Below are positions 1-9,989 of a stretch of 64,000 nucleotides of DNA, piece after piece (position 1 is the stretch's first letter; the number at the start of each line of letters is the position of its first letter). The stretch covers positions 124,001 to 188,000 of the forward strand of contig NZ_JACHXQ010000005.1 in the NCBI RefSeq assembly GCF_014192285.1, given 5' to 3'. The position numbers and the translations under genes are program-made. The DNA comes from Halomonas fontilapidosi (GTDB lineage Bacteria; Pseudomonadota; Gammaproteobacteria; Pseudomonadales; Halomonadaceae). The notes beneath the pieces are model-generated. The model was not told the origin of the DNA, ran no database searches, and saw only the letters and a program-made list of their open reading frames with translations.

Positions 1-384
1 CTCGTTGAGGTGTTCGAGGCTCTTCTCGGATTTCCAGAAATGGAAGGAGGTGCCCAGCTTGCGCTGCAGCGCCACCCGCACGTTCTCCATGGCGGTCATG
101 TGAGCGAATACCGCAGAGATCTGGAAGGAGCGCACTAGCCCCAGCCGGGCGATCTCGTTGGCCTTCATGCCGGTGATCGGCTTGCCGCGATAGAGAATCT
201 CGCCGCGGGTCGGCGGCAGGAACTTGGTGAGCAGGTTGAAGACCGTTGTCTTGCCGGCCCCGTTGGGGCCGATCAGGGCGTGAATATGCCCGTCCCGGAC
301 CTGCAGGTTGACGTCGTCCACGGCGGTGAAGCCGCGAAACTCCTTGGTCAACCCGCGAGTTTCCAGTATGAACTCCTGGGTCAT
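1..384 (-). CDS. ABC transporter ATP-binding protein, LivG type (partial, C-terminus outside window)
   Basis: First 128 residues of an ATPase subunit of a branched-chain amino acid/amide (HAAT family) importer; it would power substrate uptake together with LivH/LivM-type permeases and a LivF partner. The Walker A motif GPNGAGKTT lies at residues 39-47, and the downstream VRSFQISAVFAHMT stretch around residue 90 is the Q-loop region typical of LivG. The reading frame runs off the left edge, so signature motif and Walker B are not visible. The ATG at 384 is the only good start. The substrate cannot be told from this fragment: amino acids, urea and short-chain amides are all possible for this family. 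Confidence 0.9.
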   Translation of the reverse strand, partial: MTQEFILETRGLTKEFRGFTAVDDVNLQVRDGHIHALIGPNGAGKTTVFNLLTKFLPPTRGEILYRGKPITGMKANEIARLGLVRSFQISAVFAHMTAMENVRVALQRKLGTSFHFWKSEKSLEHLNE

Positions 385-640
385 GGTTCGTCCTCTCTGG
401 ATCGCTTGGGCGATCCGCCGTGGATGCTGTTGTCGTTGTTGTCGGCCGTTGTTGTGGTTGTGACGGTTCCGGCATCGAGGGCCTGAATGGGTGACACGTT
501 CAGGCGGCCCCGGAGAACACTCTGCACTTTACGTTTACGTAAGCTAGAGGACTGGCCGCGGCACGGCAACAGGAGAAGCGTCGAACTCGACCAATGGTGT
601 AGACGCCCGCGTGATCAATAGATTGCAAACAATATCGAGC
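385..640 (-). promoter_or_regulatory. Upstream region of the LivG-type gene with a palindromic site
   Basis: Gene-free stretch between the LivG-type gene and the sdaA terminator. At 527-543 it holds CTTTACGTTTACGTAAG, whose ACGTTTACGT core is flanked by TTT.../...AAG and is close to a perfect palindrome, an operator-like signature about 145 bp upstream of the LivG start. Residual low-complexity GTT/TGT repeats lie at 427-460. I see no credible gene here. That the palindrome binds a regulator is inference; its sequence is of the kind bound by MerR- or TetR-type regulators of amino-acid or acyl-CoA catabolism. Confidence 0.35.
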
Positions 641-674
641 AAAAAAACGCGATGCCCCTGTCGGGACATCGCGT
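641..674 (-). terminator. Rho-independent terminator of sdaA
   Basis: On the minus strand a GC stem (GCGATGTCCC ... GGGGCATCGC, roughly 649-672 on the plus strand) is followed directly by a run of seven T (641-647 are A on the plus strand). It sits about 37 bp past the sdaA stop codon, the right place for its intrinsic terminator. Confidence 0.85.
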
Positions 675-710
675 CGGATCTCGCGCGAGGCCGATGCTGC
701 CGGGCAATCG

Positions 711-2090
711 TCAGCACTCGATGGCGTTGACGGCCAGGCCGCCGCGAGAGGTCTCCTTGTATTTCTCCTGCATGTCGGCGCCGGTATCGCGCATCGTGCG
801 GATCACGTGGTCTAGGGAAACGAAATGCTCACCGTCGCCGCGCAGGGCCATGCGGGCGGCATTGATGGCCTTGACCGAAGCAATGGCGTTGCGTTCGATG
901 CAGGGCACCTGCACCAGGCCGCCGATCGGGTCGCAGGTCAGCCCCAGGTTGTGCTCCAGACCAATCTCGGCGGCATTCTCGACCTGACCCACGCTTCCTC
1001 CCATCACTTCCGCAAGGCCGGCCGCGGCCATGGCGCAGGCCGAGCCGACCTCGCCCTGACAGCCGACTTCGGCACCTGAGATGGAGGCATTCTTCTTGCA
1101 AAGGATCCCCACCGCGCCGGCGGTCAGCAGGAAGTCCACCACCTCGCGCTCGCAGGCCTCCGGCTGAAATTTCATGTAGTAATGCAACACCGCGGGGATG
1201 ATGCCTGCCGCACCGTTAGTGGGCGCGGTGACCATGCGCCCGCCCGCTGCATTCTCTTCGTTCACGGCCAGGGCGAAAACGTTGACCCAGTCCATGGCTG
1301 AGAAGGTCGAGGCGATCAGGCTGTCATCGCCGTCCATGGCCTGCAGTCGCCGGTGCAGCGCAGCCGCCCGGCGCCGGACCTCGAGACCGCCAGGCAGAAT
1401 ACCCTCCGCGTCCAGCCCCGTCTTGACACACTCCTGCATGGCCTGCCAGATCTCCCACAGGCCGGCGCGCACCTCGGCTTCACTGCGCCAGGCCTTCTCG
1501 TTCTCCATCATCAGTTCGCTGATGCGCAGGCCGTGCATACGGCATAGCGCCATCAGTTCCGCGGCGGAGTGGAAATCATAGGGCAAGGCCGTGGTATCGC
1601 TGTCCAGCTCACCGGCGCGCGCCTGCGCCTCATCGACCACGAAACCACCGCCCACGGAGTAGTAAACGTTACGATAGAGCACGTCATCGTGGCCGTGAGC
1701 GACCAGGGTCAGGGCGTTGGGATGATACGGCAGACTCTCGTCATGCCACTGCAGGTCACGGGTCCAGTGGAAGGGGATCGCGTACTGGTCATCCAGGGGC
1801 AGGCTACGCGATGCGAGCAGCGTCTCGATACGCGGCGCCACGATGGCTGGGTCAATGCGCGACGGATACTCGCCCATCAGCCCCATCACCACCGCCCGGT
1901 CGGTACCGTGGCCCTTGCCGGTCGCGGAGAGCGAGCCATGCAGGTGAATCTCGAGGCGCGTCACACGGTCCAGCAGGTTTCGCCCCTTCAGTACCTGGAC
2001 GAAGTCATGAGCCGCCGCCATCGGCCCCACGGTGTGAGAGCTGGAGGGCCCGATGCCGATCTTGAACAGATCGAAGACGCTGATTGCCAT
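711..2090 (-). CDS. sdaA: L-serine ammonia-lyase (iron-sulfur dependent, single chain)
   Basis: 459 residues, the normal length of the type 2 bacterial L-serine deaminase that converts L-serine to pyruvate and ammonia in the cytoplasm. The start region has the family motif [12 protein letters not shown]. Three cysteines at 344 (AEVGC), 386 (TCDPIGG) and 397 (VPCIERN) match the [4Fe-4S] ligands known for this family, and the last residue is Cys459, as in the Legionella enzyme whose C-terminal cysteine plugs the cluster in the resting state. It is divergent from a DsdC-like LysR gene, which probably regulates it, and has its own terminator. Annotation as sdaA rather than sdaB or tdcG is a matter of naming only. 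Confidence 0.96.
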   Translation of the reverse strand: MAISVFDLFKIGIGPSSSHTVGPMAAAHDFVQVLKGRNLLDRVTRLEIHLHGSLSATGKGHGTDRAVVMGLMGEYPSRIDPAIVAPRIETLLASRSLPLDDQYAIPFHWTRDLQWHDESLPYHPNALTLVAHGHDDVLYRNVYYSVGGGFVVDEAQARAGELDSDTTALPYDFHSAAELMALCRMHGLRISELMMENEKAWRSEAEVRAGLWEIWQAMQECVKTGLDAEGILPGGLEVRRRAAALHRRLQAMDGDDSLIASTFSAMDWVNVFALAVNEENAAGGRMVTAPTNGAAGIIPAVLHYYMKFQPEACEREVVDFLLTAGAVGILCKKNASISGAEVGCQGEVGSACAMAAAGLAEVMGGSVGQVENAAEIGLEHNLGLTCDPIGGLVQVPCIERNAIASVKAINAARMALRGDGEHFVSLDHVIRTMRDTGADMQEKYKETSRGGLAVNAIEC

Positions 2091-2235
2091 GTGACTAGCC
2101 TCGCTGACTGACGGATGGCCGGGCGGAGCATGCAGTCTCCGGGTTCAGCGCTACTGAACGCTACTGGCCTTGGGTTGAAGATGTCTCTATGCTGGTGCGG
2201 CATTGCTTCGGCAACAAGCCAGAATATCTCGCCCA

Positions 2236-2251
2236 TAGTATAGTTTTACTA
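2236..2251 (+). promoter_or_regulatory. Candidate -10 / LysR-type site in the sdaA-regulator intergenic region
   Basis: TAGTATAGTTTTACTA is a short inverted repeat (TAGTA...TACTA) ending 4 nt before the regulator's ATG. It contains TATAGT, a good -10, and a T-N11-A spacing as in LysR boxes. There is no Shine-Dalgarno sequence before the ATG at 2256, so a leaderless mRNA starting at or next to the ATG fits. The 165-bp spacer (2091-2255) must also carry the sdaA promoter. Function inferred only. Confidence 0.35.
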
Positions 2252-2255
2252 AATC

Positions 2256-3194
2256 ATGAGCCGACTCCTGCACGCCCAGACCCATGCCTGGCTGAAAGTC
2301 TTCGCCACCAGCGCCCGGCACCTCTCCTTCACTCGGGCAGCGGAGGAGCTGCATGTCACTACCGGCGCGGTGAGCCAGCAGATCAAGCAGCTGGAAGAGC
2401 GACTGGGCTTCAAGCTGTTCCGCCGCCTGCCACGGCAGCTGGAATTGACCGAGGAGGGGCGGCGACTGGCCGCAGTGGTGGACGAGGCCTACCAGGCCGT
2501 GGGCCTGGAGGTGCGGCGACTGCGCAGCGGGGTGATGAGCGGGGTGATCCGCCTGCGCTCGGTGCCCTCCTTTCTGCACAAGTGGCTGATGCCGCGCTTG
2601 CCACGGCTTCAAGCGCGCTTCCCCGACATCGAGCTGCATGTCAGGGCCGAGGACAGCAGCCTCTCGCTGCGCGACGGCGACTTCGACCTGGCCATCGACC
2701 TCAACGACGGCCAGGTCCCGGGGCTCTTCATTACGCCGCTGATGGAGGAGCACATCTTTCCCGTTTGCGCCCCGGCCCTGCTACGCGGGCGCCCTCCCCT
2801 TCGCCACCCCGCTGATCTGGCCTGGTATCCACTGCTGCATGACGTGACCGCCTGGCGCGGCAGCCACGAGCATGCCGAATGGGAACGCTACCTCGAAGCC
2901 ATCGACGCCCCGCCCCTTAACCTGCGCCGGGGCTACACTTTCAACCGCAACCACTTGACCATGGAAGCCGCCATCGCCGGGATGGGAGTCGCCATCGCCC
3001 GCCAGACCCTGATTCGCGGCGAGCTGGAGAACGGCGTACTGATCGCTCCCTTTGCAAAGCGGGTAGCGACCGGCATGCGCTACGGCATCGTGCATGCCGC
3101 TGGCGCCCTGGACGACCGCCGGGTGGCCGCTGTTCACGACTGGATCGTCGAGGAAGCGCGCCGTGCCAGCTCGGCGGGTATGCCGGTCGAATAG
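2256..3194 (+). CDS. LysR-family transcriptional regulator, DsdC-like
   Basis: 312 residues: N-terminal winged helix-turn-helix (residues about 8-68, with SFTRAAEELHVTTGAVSQQIKQLE) and a LysR substrate-binding domain. The effector domain resembles DsdC, the E. coli D-serine regulator, at several points: the PLLHD.TAW block, the HAEWERY stretch, and the region GYTFNRNHLTMEAAIAGMGVA followed by LI..G..LIAPF. It faces sdaA across a 165-bp spacer, so control of serine breakdown is the likely job. The ATG at 2256 has no ribosome binding site and may be read from a leaderless transcript. GcvA-type regulators are the next closest family. Confidence 0.85.
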   Translation: MSRLLHAQTHAWLKVFATSARHLSFTRAAEELHVTTGAVSQQIKQLEERLGFKLFRRLPRQLELTEEGRRLAAVVDEAYQAVGLEVRRLRSGVMSGVIRLRSVPSFLHKWLMPRLPRLQARFPDIELHVRAEDSSLSLRDGDFDLAIDLNDGQVPGLFITPLMEEHIFPVCAPALLRGRPPLRHPADLAWYPLLHDVTAWRGSHEHAEWERYLEAIDAPPLNLRRGYTFNRNHLTMEAAIAGMGVAIARQTLIRGELENGVLIAPFAKRVATGMRYGIVHAAGALDDRRVAAVHDWIVEEARRASSAGMPVE

Positions 3195-3257
3195 GCACGC
3201 CGGGGACGGGAAGGTAGAATAATTGCCCCCTGGATGATCTGTTTGAATGGACTCGCG

Positions 3258-3914
3258 ATGCCTCCCCGTATGCCCCCCGACCAACCCATGCCGATCGGCT
3301 TTGCTGCCACCAGCCTGAGAGCCAGCCTCTATATCCTGCTGGTCGCCGGCATCGCCCAAGGCGCCTACGACGAAGCCCTCAACCTGCCCGCTAGCCGCTT
3401 CTCGGAGCACGGCTTCACCGAGCTGGCCCAGAGCGGACTGCTGGCGCTCTCGACGCTGCTGCTGCTCTACGTGAGGCTCGGGCTGCGCGAACTGCCACAG
3501 GTCAGCCTGCTGCTGCTCGCCTTCGTGGCCAGCTCCCTGGTGCGCGAGCAGGACGCCCTGCTCGATACCCATGTCTTCGACGGGGCCTGGCAGCTGCTGG
3601 TGACCGCCATCATTCTGCCCAGCCTCTACGGGGTAATTCGCCACCGCCGGGCGTTCGCCGCCCAGTTCGCGGCTTACGCCAACAGCCTCTCCTTCGGCCT
3701 GTTCGCCGCCGGCTTTCTGACCACCTATGTGTTCTCGCGCCTGTATGGCCGCAGCGAGATGTGGCAGGCGATTCTCCGCGACGACTATGCGCGCACCTTC
3801 AAGGATGCCGCCGAGGAGATGGTGGAATTGTTCGGCTATGCGCTGATCCTGATCGCCATGATCGAGCTGGCTCTGCTGACCCGCCGCTGGGCCCTGGCGC
3901 GTCGTGCCGCCTGA
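3258..3914 (+). CDS. Hypothetical integral membrane protein
   Basis: 218 residues from this start. Five to six hydrophobic segments are visible (for example SLYILLVAGIAQG, LLALSTLLLLYVRL, VSLLLLAFVASSLV, LLVTAIILPSLYGVI, SFGLFAAGFLTTYVF, LFGYALILIAMIELALL), so it is a polytopic inner-membrane protein. I do not recognise a family. A possible -10 (TAGAAT) at 3215-3220 lies just upstream. An in-frame ATG at 3234 would add eight residues; neither start has a clear ribosome binding site, and the shorter one leaves a normal leader. It is followed by a strong bidirectional terminator shared with rpoD. Confidence 0.75.
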   Translation: MPPRMPPDQPMPIGFAATSLRASLYILLVAGIAQGAYDEALNLPASRFSEHGFTELAQSGLLALSTLLLLYVRLGLRELPQVSLLLLAFVASSLVREQDALLDTHVFDGAWQLLVTAIILPSLYGVIRHRRAFAAQFAAYANSLSFGLFAAGFLTTYVFSRLYGRSEMWQAILRDDYARTFKDAAEEMVELFGYALILIAMIELALLTRRWALARRAA

Positions 3915-3930
3915 CGCACCCCCGAACGCA

Positions 3931-3963
3931 ACAAGCCCCGCAGGCATCGCCGGCGGGGCTTGT
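3931..3963. terminator. Bidirectional terminator between the membrane protein gene and rpoD
   Basis: Perfect 11-bp arms ACAAGCCCCGC (3931-3941) and GCGGGGCTTGT (3953-3963) with an 11-nt loop. It lies 17 bp after the plus-strand stop and 33 bp after the rpoD stop on the other strand. There is no long T run, but position and stem strength fit a terminator serving both convergent genes. Confidence 0.7.
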
Positions 3964-3995
3964 CGTTGGGGCGGGCATAATGCCCTTCCCGACGA

Positions 3996-5837
<1,842 letters not shown>

Positions 5838-6087
5838 AGAAACCCTATCTCGACGAAGAAGAATGAAGCACCTGAAGCACTGAGGCGGTGAAAACTCGAT
5901 AAGCCGAACAGTATAGCGGGTGAAACCACCTTTCTGCCAGTTCGGTGTATTTGCGCGGTCATTCAGGTGTGTTAGGTTGTCAGGTTGAGCCGCTCACGGC
6001 CGCCCTTTGTATGTGGTGATAGTAGGAGAGAATTCAACCCCGCCACCAACTTCTCGACGCATGGCTAGATCTTGCATCACCCCTGCA

Positions 6088-7911
6088 TCAGCCCTTGAGC
6101 TCGGTAAGCAGTTCTCCCAGGCGCTGGCGCTGCTCCTGCGATAGCCGCTCCCCGGCCTGCATTCGCGCCAGCAAGGCGTCATACTCCTCCTGCGGCGACT
6201 GCTGCCGGCGATGGCGCTGAAAGTAGGCCACCCAGTTATCGAGCTCGGCGCCCCGCAACCCCCGGGGAACCAGTGGCTCCTGGCGCGCCAGGGCCGCCAA
6301 CCGCTCGCCCTCGGGCGTGCCATGGAAGTGAGCCAACAGCACCTGGGCACTGCGATAGCCGCCCGCCCTGAGCAGGCGCACTACCTCGCGACACAGCCCT
6401 GCCTCCGGGTCGGATTGGTCGCACCAGTCGTCATCCTCGGGCAGGCGCTCGACCAATCCCGGCTCGTGCACCAACAGTTGCAGCGCACGCGCCATCCGCC
6501 CCAGCGACGCCTGACCCCGCCCGGCTTCCGATGGCCGCTCGCCCGACGAAGGCGGCATCGGCTCGGCCGAGGCCGGCGACATATCGGGAGGCGACGCCTC
6601 GGCCACCTCACGAGACAGCAACGCCTCGAAATGCGTCTGGTCGACGCCAGTACGTCGCGAGAGTTCCGTCAACAGCAGCGACTTGAGCACCCCTTCCGGC
6701 AGCTTGCCGATCGCCGACAGCACCTGGCTGGCGAAGCGTTCACGCGCCTCGATAGACCCCAGATCGCGACCCTCGGCGGCGTGATCGAAGAGGAACTCCG
6801 ACAAGGGGCTGGCGCAGGTGATGCGGTCCTCGAAGGCCTCCGCACCCTCCCGACGCACCAGAGTATCGGGGTCCTCCCCCTCGGGCAGGAACATGAAGCG
6901 CGCCTGGCGCCCGTCGATCATCTGCGGCAACACCGTTTCCAGCGCCCGAGCGGCAGCCTGGCGACCGGCGCGATCGCCGTCGAAGCAGAACACCACCTCA
7001 CCGACCATCCGGAACAGCCGCCCCAGGTGCTCGTCGCTGGTGGAGGTACCAAGCGTCGCTACGGCATTGCGGATGCCGAACTGAGCCAGCGCCACCACGT
7101 CCATGTAGCCTTCGACGATCACCAGGCGCTCGAGCCGCGGATTCGCCTGCCGAGCCTCGTAGAGGCCATAAAGCTCACGCCCCTTGTGAAATACCGGCGT
7201 CTCGGGCGAGTTGAGATACTTGGGCTTGGCATCACCCAGCACGCGTCCACCGAAGGCAATCGTCCGCCCGCGGATATCGCGGATCGGGAACATCACTCGG
7301 TCACGGAAGCGATCATAGGTTCGCCCACTATCCTCGTGATGCACCAGCAGGCCGTACTCGATCTGTACCGCGTCGGCAACGCCACGCTCCAGAAGGTGAC
7401 GCTTGAGCACGTCCCAGCCGGCCGGGGCATAGCCAATGGCGAAGGCCTGCTGCATCTCCGGCGACAGCCCGCGTTCCGCCAGGTACCGGCGGGCAGCCTC
7501 CGCTTCGGGCATCTTGAGACGCTCGCGGTAGAAGCTGGCGGAGAGCTCCAGCAGATTAACCCCCTCCTTGCGCTTGCGCTCGCGGGCCTGAGCGCGGGGA
7601 TCGTCGGCGCCTTCGCGCGGCACCTCCATGCCCAGTCGCGCGGCGAGCTGCTCCACCGCCTCGGGGAAGCGCAGGTTCTCGTACTCCATCAGGAAACGCA
7701 GGGCATTGCCGTGCGCCCCGCAGCCGAAGCAGTGGTAGAACTGCTTGTCGGCACTGACGGTAAACGAAGGCGACTTCTCCTGATGGAAGGGGCAGAGCCC
7801 GGAGTGGTTACGGCCGGCCTTCTTCAGTTTCACACGCTCACCGACCACCTCGACCACGTCGACACGGGCCAGGAGGTCATCGATAAAGCGCTGAGGAATC
7901 TGACCGGCCAT
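6088..7911 (-). CDS. dnaG: DNA primase
   Basis: 607 residues. Makes RNA primers for lagging-strand synthesis and works with DnaB helicase, whose gene lies further along this window. The zinc-binding domain has C40, H43, C61 and C64 (CPFH ... CFGC). The TOPRIM catalytic core follows, with EGYMD and FDGD around residues 265-310. The C-terminal third is the DnaB-binding domain, preceded by a proline- and serine-rich linker. It sits between rpsU and rpoD, the classic operon order. A hairpin in the rpsU-dnaG gap could lower its transcription relative to rpsU. Confidence 0.97.
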   Translation of the reverse strand: MAGQIPQRFIDDLLARVDVVEVVGERVKLKKAGRNHSGLCPFHQEKSPSFTVSADKQFYHCFGCGAHGNALRFLMEYENLRFPEAVEQLAARLGMEVPREGADDPRAQARERKRKEGVNLLELSASFYRERLKMPEAEAARRYLAERGLSPEMQQAFAIGYAPAGWDVLKRHLLERGVADAVQIEYGLLVHHEDSGRTYDRFRDRVMFPIRDIRGRTIAFGGRVLGDAKPKYLNSPETPVFHKGRELYGLYEARQANPRLERLVIVEGYMDVVALAQFGIRNAVATLGTSTSDEHLGRLFRMVGEVVFCFDGDRAGRQAAARALETVLPQMIDGRQARFMFLPEGEDPDTLVRREGAEAFEDRITCASPLSEFLFDHAAEGRDLGSIEARERFASQVLSAIGKLPEGVLKSLLLTELSRRTGVDQTHFEALLSREVAEASPPDMSPASAEPMPPSSGERPSEAGRGQASLGRMARALQLLVHEPGLVERLPEDDDWCDQSDPEAGLCREVVRLLRAGGYRSAQVLLAHFHGTPEGERLAALARQEPLVPRGLRGAELDNWVAYFQRHRRQQSPQEEYDALLARMQAGERLSQEQRQRLGELLTELKG

Positions 7912-7944
7912 TCAGGCTCCCTGCGGGAGAGAGAGGAAGAGACC

Positions 7945-7977
7945 AAAAACAAGCGGCCACCGTTAGGCAGCCGCTTG
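7945..7977 (-). terminator. Hairpin between rpsU and dnaG (attenuator of the macromolecular synthesis operon)
   Basis: On the minus strand arms CAAGCGGC and GCCGCTTG enclose a 12-nt loop and are followed by TTTTT (7945-7949 are A on the plus strand). In E. coli a partial terminator at exactly this place lets rpsU be transcribed far more than dnaG; the same role is inferred here. Confidence 0.75.
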
Positions 7978-8030
7978 GCGTCCCTCTTGAGGCGGCATGG
8001 GCGTAGAGCCCCTACCGACTCCAGTACGGA

Positions 8031-8246
8031 TCAATAGAGCCGTTCGAAACGCTTGCGCTCACGCTGAAGCTTCTTGGCATGGCGCTTGACGGCTGCGGCC
8101 GCCTTGCGCTTGCGCTCTGCAGTCGGCTTCTCGTACTGCTCGCGACGACGCACTTCAGAGAGAACACCGGCTTTTTCACAGGAACGCTTGAAGCGACGCA
8201 GCGCGACGTCAAACGGCTCGTTATCACGTACTTTGACAGAAGGCAT
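8031..8246 (-). CDS. rpsU: 30S ribosomal protein bS21
   Basis: 71 residues beginning [21 protein letters not shown] and ending in a very basic helix, the standard S21 protein that contacts the 3' end of 16S rRNA and the mRNA at initiation. First gene of the rpsU-dnaG-rpoD operon; the promoter must lie in the 331-bp spacer shared with tsaD. A strong terminator-like hairpin follows before dnaG. Confidence 0.98.
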   Translation of the reverse strand: MPSVKVRDNEPFDVALRRFKRSCEKAGVLSEVRRREQYEKPTAERKRKAAAAVKRHAKKLQRERKRFERLY

Positions 8247-8577
8247 TAAGCACTCACCTACCTTGGGTAACTAGAGTTCGGTTTGTACGCACACCTTGTG
8301 AGGACCTGGAGCCGTCACGCAAGACGCGCCGGAATCGCCAGGCGAACCGGAACGAAGCGTGACAAGCGAAAGGCCGCTCCTGGGTGCACGACCCAGTCTT
8401 GCAGCGGACAGTATTCTAGTCGCCACAGCGGTGTCGTGCAAACCGTTTCCGCACTACGCCGTCCAGCACCTCCCATCTTGCGTAACTGCGATAGCCCTAC
8501 TGCGCCGGCAGGACAAACTGCGCCGGCAGGGCAAAAAGGGTAGAATGCCGCCCTCCATGTACCATCGAGCCATCATC
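8247..8577. promoter_or_regulatory. Divergent rpsU / tsaD control region with an 18-bp tandem repeat
   Basis: Gene-free 331 bp that must carry promoters for rpsU (minus) and tsaD (plus). At 8500-8535 two 18-bp units, CTGCGCCGGCAGGACAAA and CTGCGCCGGCAGGGCAAA, stand head to tail with one mismatch. TAGAAT at 8541-8546 is a plausible -10 for tsaD, so the tandem repeat would cover its -35 region. The rpsU promoter is not obvious to me. Confidence 0.5.
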
Positions 8578-9615
8578 ATGCGTGTACTGGGTATCGAGAC
8601 CTCCTGCGACGAGACCGGCGTTGCGCTCTTCGACACCGAGCGCGGCCTCGTGGCCGACGCGCTCTACAGTCAGATCGCGATGCATGCCGAATACGGCGGC
8701 GTGGTGCCAGAGCTCGCCTCGCGGGACCATACGCGCCGTCTGCTGCCGCTGATCCAGCAGGTGCTCGACGAGGCCGGCCTGGCACGCACCGAGCTGGATG
8801 CCATCGCCTATACCGCCGGCCCCGGGCTGGTCGGAGCGCTGATGGTAGGCGCCAGCACCGCACACGGCATGGCGCGGGCACTGGACATCCCGGTGCTTGG
8901 CGTCCATCACATGGAGGGCCACCTGCTCGCCCCCATGCTGGAGGACGATCCCCCCGGCTTTCCCTTTGTTGCCCTGCTGGTCTCCGGCGGCCATACCCAG
9001 CTGGTCGAAGTGAGTGGCCTGGGGCAGTATCGCCTGCTCGGCGAATCGGTGGACGACGCCGCGGGCGAAGCCTTCGACAAGGCGGCCAAGATGCTGGGGC
9101 TCGCCTACCCTGGCGGTCCGCACGTGGCCAAGCTGGCCGAGGCAGGCGACCCCGAGCGCCTGCGCTTTCCGCGGCCGATGACCGATCGTCCGGGGCTCGA
9201 CTTCAGCTTCTCGGGGCTCAAGACCCACACGCTGACTGCCATCCGCCAGCTCGATCAGGCCGGCGAGCTCGATGACCAGGCTCGCGCCGACGTGGCGCGC
9301 GCCTTCGAGGAAGCCGTGGTCGACACCCTGGTCATCAAATGCCGCCGTGCGCTGGACGCCACCGGTCTCAAGCGCCTGGTGGTGGCCGGCGGCGTCAGCG
9401 CCAACGTTCGCCTTCGCGAACGCCTGGAGCGGGAGTGCACCAAGCGTAACGCCCGGGCCTACTACCCCCGCGGGCGCTTCTGCACCGATAACGGCGCCAT
9501 GATCGCGTATGTCGGCGCCCAGCGCCTGTTGGCCGGCGAACGCGATGAGACCGGCATCATGCAGGCGGTGCCGCGTTGGCCGATGGATACCCTGGAAGCT
9601 CCCACACAAGACTGA
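8578..9615 (+). CDS. tsaD: tRNA N6-adenosine threonylcarbamoyltransferase TsaD
   Basis: 345 residues. Transfers the threonylcarbamoyl group to A37 of ANN-decoding tRNAs with TsaB and TsaE. The start [13 protein letters not shown] is the family's N-terminal phosphate-binding motif, and H111 and H115 in HHMEGH are the metal ligands. Later motifs ([37 protein letters not shown]) are intact. A longer frame exists upstream, but the family begins here. Oddity: the last 39 codons plus stop are repeated twice more downstream, so the present C-terminus (LEAPTQD) may derive from a recombination event. Confidence 0.97.
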   Translation: MRVLGIETSCDETGVALFDTERGLVADALYSQIAMHAEYGGVVPELASRDHTRRLLPLIQQVLDEAGLARTELDAIAYTAGPGLVGALMVGASTAHGMARALDIPVLGVHHMEGHLLAPMLEDDPPGFPFVALLVSGGHTQLVEVSGLGQYRLLGESVDDAAGEAFDKAAKMLGLAYPGGPHVAKLAEAGDPERLRFPRPMTDRPGLDFSFSGLKTHTLTAIRQLDQAGELDDQARADVARAFEEAVVDTLVIKCRRALDATGLKRLVVAGGVSANVRLRERLERECTKRNARAYYPRGRFCTDNGAMIAYVGAQRLLAGERDETGIMQAVPRWPMDTLEAPTQD

Positions 9616-9855
9616 AGGGCGTCATGATCGCGCTCTTTATGTCACAGCGCCCAACGTCTGCTGGCCGGCGAACGCGATGAGACCGGCATCATGCAGGCGG
9701 TACCGCGTTGGCCGATGGATATCCTGGAAGCTCCCACACAAGACTGAAGGGCGTCATGATCGCGCTCTTTATGTCACAGCGCCCAGCGTCTGCTGGCCGG
9801 CGAGAACGACGAGACAGACATCATGAAGACGGTGCCGCGTTGGCCGATGGATACG
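9499..9855 (+). repeat. Threefold tandem repeat of the tsaD 3' end
   Basis: Copy 1 (9499-9623) is the end of tsaD itself. Copy 2 (9624-9755) repeats it almost exactly, including GCCGGCGAACGCGATGAG and the tail through the stop codon and GGGCGTC; it differs mainly by a 7-bp length change near its start. Copy 3 (9756-9855) shares the new start of copy 2 (CGCTCTTTATGTCACAG) but is clearly diverged inside (read in the tsaD frame it gives LLAGENDETDIMKTVPRWPMD against [21 protein letters not shown]) and loses similarity after GGATAC. Copies 2 and 3 are not expected to be translated. Copy 3 could be the older tail, displaced by duplication or recombination. Confidence 0.9.
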
Positions 9856-9862
9856 CTAAGAG

Positions 9863-9914
9863 AGCTGAAAGCTGGAAGCTGGAAGCTGGAAGCTGGAAGC
9901 TGGAAGCTGGAAGG
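9863..9914 (+). repeat. Heptanucleotide tandem repeat (AGCTGGA)n
   Basis: Six exact copies of AGCTGGA (9870-9911) preceded by one imperfect copy (AGCTGAA) and ending AGG. It directly follows the third tsaD-tail copy. About 65 bp on, at 9977-9992, a fragment in the opposite sense (AAGCCTCCAGCTT) pairs partly with it. The rest of the gap to plsY (9915-9989) holds a short hairpin CGCTTC...GAAGCG near 9950-9968 and no gene. Confidence 0.9.
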
Positions 9915-9989
9915 CAGCATGATCCGCCCCTTGGGCGAAGGGTTTCTTCCCGCTTCGAGGAGCGAAGCGACGCTCTTCAAGCCTCCAGC

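Noticed and set aside
2781..3947. Long minus-strand open frame opposite the LysR and membrane protein genes
   Set aside because: Glycine/glutamine-rich shadow protein without motifs; both plus-strand genes are well supported.
9862..9914. Heptamer array as a CRISPR
   Set aside because: Units are 7 bp with no spacers, and no cas genes are near.
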